64,000 nucleotides of DNA. Origin: Anaerolineales bacterium. Lineage in GTDB: Bacteria > Chloroflexota > Anaerolineae > Anaerolineales > UBA4823. A model generated the notes under the pieces. That model worked only from the letters and a program-made list of their open reading frames with translations, ran no database searches and was not told where the DNA came from. Position 1 is the stretch's first letter. Every line of letters begins with the position of its first letter. Below, piece by piece: positions 56,379-64,000 of the stretch. Position numbers and translations under genes: made by a program. The DNA lies in the NCBI GenBank assembly GCA_016935755.1, contig JAFGQI010000076.1, positions 108,584 to 172,583 of the forward strand, given 5' to 3'.

Positions 56379-57830
56379 CTACCCTTTTATCACCACTACT
56401 GGTCGCAGCCGCGCGACTTTGCGGGCAATCTGCGCCCCGATGACAGTTTCGACCACGGCATCCACATCTTTGTAGGCCTGAGGGGCTTCCTCAGCCAGAC
56501 CAGACAGCGATCCGGCGCGCACATGGATTCCGCCCGCTTCCAGCTCCTGGCGCAGCCTGTCGCCTCGCACCTCTTTCTTAGCTTTGTGGCGGCTCATCAC
56601 CCGCCCTGCACCATGACAGGATGAGCCAAAGGAACGCCGCATGCTTTCCTCGGTGCCTAAGAGCACCCAGGAGGCTGTTCCCATTGAGCCTGGCACCAAC
56701 ACAGGCTGGCCGATGGCCCGGTATTCTTCTGGAAGCTCTGAAGCTCCTGGTCCGAAGGCGCGGGTAGCCCCCTTGCGGTGAACGCACACTTTGACTTCTC
56801 GACCGTTAATGATATGAGTTTCAATCTTGCCCATATTGTGGGCGATATCATATACCTGGTGCAAGCGCCAGTCGCCTAATGAGCCGGCTAGCACTTCCTC
56901 GAAAGCCAGACGGGCGTAATGAGCCAGAACCTGCCGGTTGGCAAAGGCGTAATTGGCCGCGCAGCGCATGGCTGCCAGGTAGCTCTGCCCTTCGGGGGAG
57001 TTGAGCGGGGCGCAGACCAACTCGCGGTCAGGCAGCTCAATCTTATAACGCCTTACAGCGTCCTGGAACTCCTCCACATAATCGGAGCAGATCTGATGAC
57101 CAAAGCCGCGCGAACCGCAGTGAATCTGCACCACCAGGCAGCCTTCTTGAAGCCCCATGACCTGGGCAGAGGCGGAGTCAAATAGTTGATCCACCACATC
57201 CACTTCAATGAAGTGGTTGCCCGCCCCCAGGGTGCCCAGCTGCGGGCGGCCTCTCTCCTTGGCGCGCTTGCTCACTTTGGCTGGGTCAGCGCCGTCCAAG
57301 CAACCACCCTCCTCCGTACGGCGCAGGTCAGCCTCGGTAGCATGTCCAGTCTTCAAAGCCCAGCGCGACCCTTGGCGGCAGACCTGGTTTAGTTCCTCTT
57401 CGCTTAACCGCAGCTCGCCTTTTTCACCCACGCCGCTGGGGCAGTGACGGTTCAACGCATTAGCGAGATCGCTGAGATACGGTCTGGCTGAGTCATAGCT
57501 GATCTGTGAGGCCAAAAGCCTGACTCCACAGTTGATGTCGTAGCCAATTGCGCCTGGTGAGATCACTCCCTCGGGGTAACGGGTGGCTGCCACCCCACCG
57601 ATGGGGAAGCCGTAGCCCTGATGCATATCGGGCATCACCGCCACATGACCCACCAACCCTGGCAGAGTAGCCGAATTCACCGCTTGCTGCAGGGACTCGT
57701 CCTGCATCACCTTTTCCAACAGCTTCCGGGTGGCAAAGATTCGCACCGGGACGCGCATATCCTGCCGAAACGACTGGGGAATCTCCCACTCGTAGTCGCT
57801 AATCTTGATAAGGTCATTGAGTGCAACCAT
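56379..57830 (-). CDS. rtcB: RNA-splicing ligase RtcB
   Basis: The 483-residue protein has the RtcB signature residues: [26 protein letters not shown] with the metal-binding Cys, [49 protein letters not shown] and [12 protein letters not shown], whose His accepts GMP. It joins RNA 2',3'-cyclic phosphate or 3'-phosphate ends to 5'-hydroxyl ends using GTP and Mn2+. The archease gene upstream on the same strand is its known activator. Length is normal. Confidence 0.97.
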   Translation of the reverse strand: MVALNDLIKISDYEWEIPQSFRQDMRVPVRIFATRKLLEKVMQDESLQQAVNSATLPGLVGHVAVMPDMHQGYGFPIGGVAATRYPEGVISPGAIGYDINCGVRLLASQISYDSARPYLSDLANALNRHCPSGVGEKGELRLSEEELNQVCRQGSRWALKTGHATEADLRRTEEGGCLDGADPAKVSKRAKERGRPQLGTLGAGNHFIEVDVVDQLFDSASAQVMGLQEGCLVVQIHCGSRGFGHQICSDYVEEFQDAVRRYKIELPDRELVCAPLNSPEGQSYLAAMRCAANYAFANRQVLAHYARLAFEEVLAGSLGDWRLHQVYDIAHNMGKIETHIINGREVKVCVHRKGATRAFGPGASELPEEYRAIGQPVLVPGSMGTASWVLLGTEESMRRSFGSSCHGAGRVMSRHKAKKEVRGDRLRQELEAGGIHVRAGSLSGLAEEAPQAYKDVDAVVETVIGAQIARKVARLRPVVVIKG

Positions 57831-57906
57831 CTGTCCATTCCTTTCTGTACCGTGGATAAGGCGAAATGGCGCGGGTAAATGTCAATGTAATCGCTGATAT
57901 GGGCGC

Positions 57907-58356
57907 TTAAACATCAAATACTACGTTTGCTTCCAGGCCGCGAGCCGTATGGCGCACGACCAGGTTGTGGTAAGTCACGGCTTTGATTTCTTTATGGATA
58001 CTTGACAGATGCGAGCCATACAGTCGGGCATGTAAAGCGCCTTCGTCTAGTTTTAACTCGAATCGATCAAAAGCCAGGTTTTCTTGCTCTCCGAGGAAGA
58101 GCAGCTCAGCCAGGAACCTGACCAGCAGGCGCTCCAGATCGTGGGCGGGAAGTTCCAGGCGGCGTTCCACCAGAGGTTCATTCTGCAGCCGCGCCCCAGC
58201 CAGGCTGTACATTCCATGGGCGGCTGTCTCCAGCAGAGAAGGTAAATCTGGCGCCCACACCTGCAGCTCCCAATCGGCGGTATGCTCAACCTCGCGGAAC
58301 CCGGCTTCTACTTTATTACCCCCGGATGCCAAACTCCTTGATGATCTGCTCGACAA
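57907..58356 (-). CDS. Archease, RtcB-activating protein
   Basis: The protein has the archease pattern: FREVEHTADWELQVWAPDLPSLLETAAHGMY near the N-terminus, LLVRFLAELLFLGEQE, and a C-terminal IKAVTYHNLVVR ending in VVFDV, with conserved acidic residues for metal binding. Archease lets RtcB perform multiple turnovers. There is no ATG before the domain; TTG at 58356 or TTG at 58332 must serve, so the first residues are uncertain. Its 5' end overlaps the PilZ gene by up to 41 bases. It is separated from rtcB by 76 bases. Confidence 0.9.
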   Translation of the reverse strand: MSSRSSRSLASGGNKVEAGFREVEHTADWELQVWAPDLPSLLETAAHGMYSLAGARLQNEPLVERRLELPAHDLERLLVRFLAELLFLGEQENLAFDRFELKLDEGALHARLYGSHLSSIHKEIKAVTYHNLVVRHTARGLEANVVFDV

Positions 58357-58663
58357 TCGCCACTTTCTCGGGGGTCATGTTGAGCAGTTGAAAACCAGTA
58401 TTAAACAGGCTGGGTTCCAGGTCGGGTTGGCACCAGACGCTGCGAGCGTCGAAATCCATATGATCCTGTTCAAAAATGGTCTCCGGCAGATCCAGGCGCA
58501 ACTGGAAATCCTGATCGAGCTCCAGCGGGCGCCCGCTGATGATCATTGCTCCCTGCGGGGTGACATCAGCCATCTGGCCAATCAGTTGTCCAGTATCGCG
58601 TTCAAAGACGCGCCCAAAAAAAGTCAGGTACTTACGCGGAAATTTTCGGCGATCGTCACTCAT
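58316..58663 (-). CDS. Single-domain PilZ protein
   Basis: The 115-residue protein is a PilZ domain with RRKFPRKYL as the arginine motif at the N-terminus and DVTPQGAMI in place of DxSxxG. It is therefore a likely c-di-GMP receptor, although one Arg spacing is loose and binding is not certain. Its ATG overlaps the stop of the methyltransferase gene (ATGA), and its own end overlaps the archease gene, so translation of the three is coupled. Confidence 0.82.
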   Translation of the reverse strand: MSDDRRKFPRKYLTFFGRVFERDTGQLIGQMADVTPQGAMIISGRPLELDQDFQLRLDLPETIFEQDHMDFDARSVWCQPDLEPSLFNTGFQLLNMTPEKVAIVEQIIKEFGIRG

Positions 58664-59445
58664 AGTTCCTCAAAATAGGGCTTTTGCGCCCGCGTGGCGA
58701 TAAAAGTAGGGATGATTTTGCCCAGCTGCGTGGTCGGGTCGATGTCCTCATAGAAACCAGTCAGCAAGAACCCAGCCTGCAGCTGTCCGTCGATCTGCTC
58801 CTCCAGGGTGTGGCTAAATTCTAAAGGCCAGCCATTATCGAGGTATTCCTGGCGCTTTTCCATGGGTAGGCTCGCCAGATCCGAATATGGTATGCTATAT
58901 TTTACTTCAAGAAGGCCCTTTTTTTCCATTAAATCATAATCGAATATGTAGCTAAGCGGATTGACAAAACCAGCCAACAGAGAGCCGCCTGGGCGCAGCA
59001 CGCGAAAAGCCTCCTCCCAAACAGGCTGGATATCGGGAACGAACAGGTTGGATACCGGATGAAACACCAGATCGAAACGATGCTCGGCGAATACCGATAG
59101 ATCGCGCATATCGCCTTCCAGAGTGATCAGCGCCAGACCTTCTCGATCCGCCACCAGGCGATCCTGGGCAAGCTGCTTAGGCGAGTTGTCCAGCACGGTG
59201 ACCTGGGCTCCAGCGGCTGCAAAGACCGGCCCCTGCTGCCCGCCGCCGCAGGCCAGGCATAGCAGTTCACAGCCTGGCATCTCTGGGAACCAATCCTGAG
59301 GCACAGGTTTGGTAGGGGTAAGCAAAACCGACCACTGCCCCTGGCGCGCCAACGCGATCACCTCTGGTCCGACTGGTTTTGTCCAGGGGTTTCCAGTTTC
59401 TACCTCACGGTTCCATGCCTCACGATTGTAAGCTCGAATATCCAT
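58660..59445 (-). CDS. Class I SAM-dependent methyltransferase
   Basis: The 261-residue protein has motif I as [19 protein letters not shown] with the acidic VTVLDNSP after it, then [25 protein letters not shown] and [15 protein letters not shown], a complete Rossmann SAM-binding core. The N-terminal [12 protein letters not shown] segment is typical of a small subgroup in which the substrate is unknown. It is coupled by a four-base overlap to the downstream PilZ gene. Confidence 0.88.
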   Translation of the reverse strand: MDIRAYNREAWNREVETGNPWTKPVGPEVIALARQGQWSVLLTPTKPVPQDWFPEMPGCELLCLACGGGQQGPVFAAAGAQVTVLDNSPKQLAQDRLVADREGLALITLEGDMRDLSVFAEHRFDLVFHPVSNLFVPDIQPVWEEAFRVLRPGGSLLAGFVNPLSYIFDYDLMEKKGLLEVKYSIPYSDLASLPMEKRQEYLDNGWPLEFSHTLEEQIDGQLQAGFLLTGFYEDIDPTTQLGKIIPTFIATRAQKPYFEEL

Positions 59446-59479
59446 CGTCTGGGTCGCCTGCCTCTGGTTAAGAGTGTAT

Positions 59480-60691
59480 TTATTTGATCTCCCATAATTT
59501 TACATCGAATGTACTTCCCACGGCCAATACACTGCCATCTGGTGAAAAACCAAGCGCATTAATCGGGAAAAGCTCTTCTTCAAAGCCAATCAGGACTTCT
59601 AGAAAACGGCGGGTTGGCACATCCCACAGCCGTACCGTACCATCTTCACTCCCACTCGCCAGGGTTTTGCTATCCGGCGAGAATGCCAGGCTGGTGATGA
59701 TGTGTGTATGCCCCTGCAAGGCGCTCAACTGATCACCAGTGGTTAGATCCCAAAGGGACAGGCTGGAGTCAGCACTGCCTGATGCCAGGGTCTGATTGTC
59801 CGGGGAGATTGCTACGCTGATCATTGGTTTCTGGCGCCCTTGTAGAGAAAAGTGTTCTTGATTGCCCTGTAGATCCCAAACCCGAACATAACCATCCGCG
59901 CAAGCCAGCGCAAGCAGCTTCCCGTCCGGTGAGAAAGCCAGGCTGTTTACAGTAGCTGGGAAGGGGCCTAAGGTCTGAAGGATTTGCCCGCTTTGGATAT
60001 CCCACATTTTAACGCTTTGATCATGGCTGCCCGAAGCAAGCAGGCTGCCATCTGGAGAGAATGATAGGCTGGTCACAGCCAGGGTATGCCCAGACAGCAC
60101 CTTTAATGCCTGTCCGGTGACTGGATCCCACAGACGAATATCTAAATCGTTGGAAGCGGAGGCGATCAGATTCCCATCCGGAGAAATGGCCACGCTGTTT
60201 ATCCGCTGGGTGTGCCCGGCAAGGGTCCTTAATAGTTTCCCGTTGCTCAAATCCCAGGTGACGATGGTGTGATCGGAGACACCCGTCGCCAGCCACCGGC
60301 CATCGGGGGAAAATGCCAGGGAGGTGAAATTTGTCTCCGCGACACCGTGAAGGCGCAAGGAACGCGCTTTTTCCTTAGGAGCCAGTTGGATCACCCTGAC
60401 CAAGACGAATACCAGCAGTACGGTCAGGATAGCCGCTCCTAACAGCCACCAGGATCTGTTTTTCCCAATTTTCTGTCGATAGGAGGCAGCTCGAGCGGTG
60501 CAATCAGCGCACAGCAGCCAGTCCTCCTGGGTTTGCTGAACTTTTTCCCGCCAGGCCTCCAGATCTAACCCGGTTTGGTCGGTTTGTGGCGGCAGGAAAC
60601 CGTTTTCCACTATGATCTTGAACTCTGAGGCAGGGTAAGAGACGCTCTTGGTGCTGGAGGTCGGCGCGCCGCAAACTGAACAATTCGCCAT
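59480..60691 (-). CDS. Membrane-anchored WD40 propeller with N-terminal zinc-ribbon-like head
   Basis: Residues 1-70 contain two Cys pairs (NCSVCGAP and LLCADC) suited to bind one zinc. A membrane helix follows at about 80-103 ([18 protein letters not shown]). Seven WD40 repeats then fill the rest ([75 protein letters not shown]), enough for one closed propeller. Orientation would put the propeller outside and the zinc head inside, if the helix inserts as a simple anchor. It is a scaffold with no catalytic domain. Confidence 0.88.
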   Translation of the reverse strand: MANCSVCGAPTSSTKSVSYPASEFKIIVENGFLPPQTDQTGLDLEAWREKVQQTQEDWLLCADCTARAASYRQKIGKNRSWWLLGAAILTVLLVFVLVRVIQLAPKEKARSLRLHGVAETNFTSLAFSPDGRWLATGVSDHTIVTWDLSNGKLLRTLAGHTQRINSVAISPDGNLIASASNDLDIRLWDPVTGQALKVLSGHTLAVTSLSFSPDGSLLASGSHDQSVKMWDIQSGQILQTLGPFPATVNSLAFSPDGKLLALACADGYVRVWDLQGNQEHFSLQGRQKPMISVAISPDNQTLASGSADSSLSLWDLTTGDQLSALQGHTHIITSLAFSPDSKTLASGSEDGTVRLWDVPTRRFLEVLIGFEEELFPINALGFSPDGSVLAVGSTFDVKLWEIK

Positions 60692-60739
60692 ATGCTTCTC
60701 GTTGTGTGATAGTAAGATGTTCTAATCGGATTGCTGCTG

Positions 60740-61432
60740 TTAACTGGCTGGCAGGATCGTCTGGCGAGTTGCCGAATAGATTTCTCTCAACTCTCGTTCG
60801 ATCTCCGCCCGCCGGTCAATCAGGTAGTGAAAAACAGATGCTCTCTGCTGGAAATCCTGGGCGAAGCGAATGGACAGGCGGATAGTATTTTCAGACTTCA
60901 GCAGGCTCAATACAGTGCCGCTGGTTTGGATATGCACTTCAGGCAGTTGAAAATCCAGCACCACAGCTGCCCCAGGCCTCAATGCCAAGTGATGAGCTTT
61001 TTCTTGCATACGCACACCGATGCCGCTCATCGAAATATCGGCCAGTTCTGCGCCAGTCTCTAAATCCTCGTTTATAACCAGTACCTGGATACGCTCACCT
61101 GGCTCGACCCGTACGATCATGCGTTCACCCAATTTTGTGCCAATGTAGGTAAAATCGGTTAGTTCGATGATGCTGTTTGCAAGATCCATTTTTCCCAGAC
61201 GGGCAACGGCTGGTTCGAAATAGTCACTGCCCAGGACTCGGGTCTGGTTGCCGTAATCCAGGCAGAGGATCGCGGGATCATCAACTTTCAGGCGAGCGAC
61301 ATCGCCTTCCAGGTTTTCAATCCAGGCTTTGCAGACGAAGGGTACCCCTTTATAGGTAGTCAATAATTCCAGCGGTTGGTTTTCCTGCCGGATAATCTTC
61401 AGGTCTGATAGGATTTGCGCATTAGAGGTCAT
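60740..61432 (-). CDS. PilZ-domain protein with YcgR-like N-terminal domain
   Basis: Residues 1-105 form a beta-rich domain like the YcgR N-terminus (LLTTYKGVPFVCKAWIENL, ARLKVDDPAILCL). A PilZ domain follows with RMIVR as the RxxxR motif and DISMSGIGVRM as DxSxxG. Binding of c-di-GMP is likely. No flagellar genes are near. It is the second PilZ protein within 3 kb and lies 9 kb from the GGDEF-TPR protein. Confidence 0.8.
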   Translation of the reverse strand: MTSNAQILSDLKIIRQENQPLELLTTYKGVPFVCKAWIENLEGDVARLKVDDPAILCLDYGNQTRVLGSDYFEPAVARLGKMDLANSIIELTDFTYIGTKLGERMIVRVEPGERIQVLVINEDLETGAELADISMSGIGVRMQEKAHHLALRPGAAVVLDFQLPEVHIQTSGTVLSLLKSENTIRLSIRFAQDFQQRASVFHYLIDRRAEIERELREIYSATRQTILPAS

Positions 61433-61503
61433 AGCCTTTATTCTCCCAACGCCAGCAATGGCTGGTATTGATGCTGAAATTATAACCTGCTATGGTGCAT
61501 TTT

Positions 61504-62520
61504 TTAGATCCGGAGGACTTTTGCTCCATGAATCTGGCGGTTTTTTAGCTCCATCAGAGCCTGATTGGCTGCTTCTAAAGGGTATTCCTGCGTCTCGGGC
61601 CGAATGGGGATCTGGGCGGCCAGCTGTAAAAATTCACTCACATCCTGGCGGCAGACATTTGCTACACTCTTGATTTCTTTCTCCATCCACAGGTGGGCCG
61701 GGTAATCCAGCCTAAGCAAGACATCTTTATCATGTCCTTCTTTGCGGATAGCGTTGATCACCAGCCGTCCACCAGGAGCCAGGTTGCGCAGGGCTTCCAG
61801 AACAGGCAGCCAGACCGGGGTAGTATCGATGATGCTGTGCAACGGCTCTGGGGCCGTGTCTTGAATGCCCCCAGCCCAGACAGCGCCCAATTGTCGGGCA
61901 AAGACCTGCTCGGATTCGCTGCGTGAAAACACGAAAACCGCTGAGTTCGGGTACTGGCAGCGAGCCAGCTTGAGCACCAGATGCGCTGAGGCGCCAAAAC
62001 CAGTCAGGCCAAGGTTTTGACCGTCCTGAAGGTTTGCCAGGCGCAGTGAACGGTAGCCAATCGCCCCGGCGCACAGCAGCGGGGCCGCTTCGATGTCGGT
62101 GATAGACTCCGGTAGGGGGTAGGCAAACCCTTCTGGCACAGTCATGTACTCAGCGTACCCCCCATGCGCATCGCGGCCGGTGGCGCGAAAATGGGCGCAC
62201 AGGTTCTCTTGTCCCGACCGGCAATAAGTGCATTCACCACAGGCTGAAAAGATCCAGGCGACGCCAGCCCGGTCGCCTTCTCGCCAGTGACCTGCAGCTT
62301 TCGCCACCTGCCCGACTACCTGATGCCCCAGGATAACCGGCAGGCGCGGCGGTGGTGTGCGCCCTTCGATTTCATCCAACTCGGTATGGCATACCCCACA
62401 GGCGGTCACCTGCAGCAGGATTTCCCCCTTTGCAGGGACAGGTTCTGGTAGTTCAGTCAATTGTAGAGGAGAGTGGTTTTTGGTCAGGTCAGTCAGTTGG
62501 TTAAGCACCATTGCTCTCAT
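61504..62520 (-). CDS. Zinc-dependent alcohol dehydrogenase family protein (AdhA-like)
   Basis: The 338-residue MDR-family protein has the catalytic zinc ligand region CGVCHTELDEIEG, LGHQVVG, the four-Cys structural zinc loop CGECTYCRSGQENLC, and GAIGYRSLRLAN. The Rossmann core is LGLTGFGASAHLVLKLA, with the usual GxGxxG reduced to GFGASA. NAD(P)-linked oxidation of an alcohol or reduction of an aldehyde is expected. Its start overlaps the stop of the DinB-like gene by four bases. Confidence 0.9.
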   Translation of the reverse strand: MRAMVLNQLTDLTKNHSPLQLTELPEPVPAKGEILLQVTACGVCHTELDEIEGRTPPPRLPVILGHQVVGQVAKAAGHWREGDRAGVAWIFSACGECTYCRSGQENLCAHFRATGRDAHGGYAEYMTVPEGFAYPLPESITDIEAAPLLCAGAIGYRSLRLANLQDGQNLGLTGFGASAHLVLKLARCQYPNSAVFVFSRSESEQVFARQLGAVWAGGIQDTAPEPLHSIIDTTPVWLPVLEALRNLAPGGRLVINAIRKEGHDKDVLLRLDYPAHLWMEKEIKSVANVCRQDVSEFLQLAAQIPIRPETQEYPLEAANQALMELKNRQIHGAKVLRI

Positions 62521-63008
62521 TTTACAAATGCCTCCTGTATTTGTTTCAGGTGTACTTGCTCATCCGCGATCTCGGATTGCAGCAGGCGGGAAATGATCAC
62601 TTTGTATCCCCGGTATCGAACCCCGTAATCATTCGCCATCTGCTCTGCAGGTAGAGCTTGAAGGAAGTCAACCAGCTGCTGGTGAGACTGCCTCACCAGC
62701 TCCAGCAGTTCTCTGAAATCGTCCCGGCGATATTTCGCCACCAGCAAGGCGTTGAAGGCCTGCCAGTTGCGATCACGATACTGGTAAAAGGCGGGCAGCC
62801 GGCCAGCCAGAACGGCCTGGGCAGCCTGCAGGTTGGCCTCGTCCCAACCCACCAGGTGCGCGAGCAGGTCTTTCACTGACCAGCTTCCCAGGTAGACTCT
62901 ATCCTGTTCGGCTGCCTCCAGGCATGATGCAGCCATGATCAGCTGGGCGCGGGTTTCTATAAAATCGTGTAGGATTTGATCTTTGAGAGCTTGCTGTCTG
63001 GAGATCAT
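62517..63008 (-). CDS. DinB/ClbS-like four-helix protein
   Basis: The 163-residue helical protein has GSWSVKDLLAHLVGWDEANL, the first conserved helix of the DinB/DfsB-type superfamily with its metal-site His. It continues with a W-x-FNALLVAKYRR helix and a C-terminal DEQVHLKQI. Members include ClbS colibactin-resistance hydrolase and thiol-dependent transferases, but most are uncharacterised, so the activity is not assigned. It is coupled to the alcohol dehydrogenase gene and follows the radical SAM gene by nine bases. Confidence 0.78.
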   Translation of the reverse strand: MISRQQALKDQILHDFIETRAQLIMAASCLEAAEQDRVYLGSWSVKDLLAHLVGWDEANLQAAQAVLAGRLPAFYQYRDRNWQAFNALLVAKYRRDDFRELLELVRQSHQQLVDFLQALPAEQMANDYGVRYRGYKVIISRLLQSEIADEQVHLKQIQEAFVK

Positions 63009-63017
63009 CGCAAGTTC

Positions 63018-63941
63018 TTATCCTTTCATGATGCCATAAACCTGGTCAGGCGCCAATATATCAGGAAAGCGCTGGCGAAGAGCCAGCCGGCTGGAGTAGC
63101 ATAGGTGGCAGGCGTCAGCGTATGCTTCCTGGTGGGGTAGGGCATAGTGGTGAACCAACTCCACTGGCCCTCCCAATAACAGTGGTCCAGTGATCGGATG
63201 GGCATCGGGGTCGTAGCGCTCCAGAATGGCTGCTAAAGGCTCCTGAAAGATGTTGCCGATGACGATTCCCTGGCAGATGTGCAGATAGCCCAGCGGGTCA
63301 AGATGCAGCCGCCCCGGATCGCGCAGGTCTTCGTATGGACAGGTAGTATAAGTATCCCAGCTATGGTGAGGCGCGTTTTTGGCCAGCACCTCGGCGGCGC
63401 GGCCGCGGTACATCACCTGGCCTTCGCCGGTGGGGATCTGCCCAACCACGCCAGCCGCCTTTTCGGTTTCGGGCTGTGCGATGGTAATGACTCCTGTCGG
63501 CAGGCCGAGCTGCTCAGCGGCCTGGCTGGCGTTTTTCGCCTGCTGGCTGATTATCTCGGAGTAGTGGAACAGGTCGCTGCTGACGGATAGGTCTTGCACC
63601 AGCCCAGCGAAGGGCTGCAGCCACAGGCGAGCGTCTTCTTCCGAGATGGCCCAGTAGGAATTTGTGACGATGCCTACCTGGAAACCCTGCCCGGCTGACA
63701 GGCGCACCCCTTCTAGCAGGTTAGGATAGTAGAGGAAAGGTTCACCGCCCTCAAAGTAAATCCACTCGACACCCACGGCCTTGGCTTCGTTCAGGATATG
63801 GCGGATTTCTGCCAGGGTCAGCACCCCACTTTGCCAGGGGCTGCCCCACACGAAGCAGTGATCGCACTCGAAGGTGCACTGGTAGGTGAGCAGTATATGC
63901 AAACCATTGATTTTTATTTTCGCCTCCGCAGGAATAACCAA
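63018..63941 (-). CDS. Radical SAM protein with C-terminal Cys-rich region
   Basis: The 4Fe-4S/SAM motif is CTFECDHC, followed by EWIYFEGGEPFLYY and VGIVTNSYW. Further Cys occur at TTCPYEDL, LHICQGIV and DACHLCYSS, a SPASM-like auxiliary cluster pattern. The substrate is unknown. The first recognised family residues are KINGLHILLTYQC. The only standard start upstream is TTG 63941, without a good ribosome site. A GGAGG sits five bases before the ATA at 63917, which would begin the protein exactly at the family N-terminus, so start choice is uncertain. The last 59 bases of the window show no gene. Confidence 0.85.
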   Translation of the reverse strand: MVIPAEAKIKINGLHILLTYQCTFECDHCFVWGSPWQSGVLTLAEIRHILNEAKAVGVEWIYFEGGEPFLYYPNLLEGVRLSAGQGFQVGIVTNSYWAISEEDARLWLQPFAGLVQDLSVSSDLFHYSEIISQQAKNASQAAEQLGLPTGVITIAQPETEKAAGVVGQIPTGEGQVMYRGRAAEVLAKNAPHHSWDTYTTCPYEDLRDPGRLHLDPLGYLHICQGIVIGNIFQEPLAAILERYDPDAHPITGPLLLGGPVELVHHYALPHQEAYADACHLCYSSRLALRQRFPDILAPDQVYGIMKG

Positions 63942-64000
63942 ATAAAAGAAAATATTCCGGCAACAAGGAATAGCATCCGCACAAATGACTTGCGTTCATT

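Noticed and set aside
1-64000. tRNA genes, insertion sequences, prophage or integrase genes
   Set aside because: None were recognised on either strand by reading for tRNA-like cloverleaf sequences, transposase motifs or integrase motifs, though a small tRNA could be missed without software.

Overview
The window looks like a chromosomal segment of a Chloroflexota bacterium, most likely class Anaerolineae. This is inferred from gene style: Ala/Thr-rich lipoproteins with repeated ATIDAAI units, formylglycine-enzyme-like proteins, XRE-cupin regulators, a WD40 protein with a zinc-ribbon head, and long intergenic hairpin repeats. No marker gene was aligned, so the assignment is not proven.

Layout. 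1-5.7 kb: a 5'-truncated sulfatase-modifying-factor-like protein, a repeat-rich intergenic block, a MOCOS-like PLP enzyme, and a NarL-type histidine kinase/response regulator pair. 5.8-9.1 kb: a P450 homologue without its heme cysteine, a lipoprotein and a PlsC-like acyltransferase. 9.1-13.5 kb: a minus-strand ADP-ribosylglycohydrolase/XRE-cupin operon and a plus-strand cyclic-nucleotide-binding/metallo-hydrolase pair, diverging from a strikingly symmetric promoter, then an isoprenylcysteine-methyltransferase-like protein and a decayed GNAT gene. 13.5-17.5 kb: RNase P RNA, an atypical lone receiver, and a BaeSR-like two-component system with a secreted Met/His-rich protein.

17.7-45.4 kb is the centrepiece: a co-directional nonribosomal peptide synthetase (NRPS) locus. 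By order it encodes C-A-T; acyl-CoA-ligase-T; a solute-binding lipoprotein; A-T-C-A-T; C-A-T-C-A-T-TE; A-KR-T-TE; C-A-T-TE. It has eight adenylating domains, eight carrier domains, five condensation domains, one ketoreductase and three thioesterases. All three thioesterases have cysteine in place of the nucleophilic serine. Hand-read pockets suggest Pro, a Gln-like residue and an Ile/Val-like residue; two A domains lack the aspartate that binds the amino group, one of them followed by the ketoreductase. The product is probably an acylated (depsi)peptide or a pair of products, and I recognise no known cluster with this order. No phosphopantetheinyl transferase, exporter or MbtH protein is present.

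45.4-64 kb: uvrB only 31 bases after the last NRPS gene; a diguanylate cyclase fused to two P-loop modules and TPRs; a second secreted Met/His-rich protein, an ArsR-DUF2087 regulator and a second two-component system; a YbaK deacylase; a lipoprotein; then a minus-strand run of rtcB, archease, PilZ, a methyltransferase, a WD40 protein, PilZ, an alcohol dehydrogenase, a DinB-like protein and a radical SAM enzyme. The diguanylate cyclase and two PilZ proteins form a plausible local c-di-GMP output. No tRNA, CRISPR array, insertion sequence or phage gene was seen.
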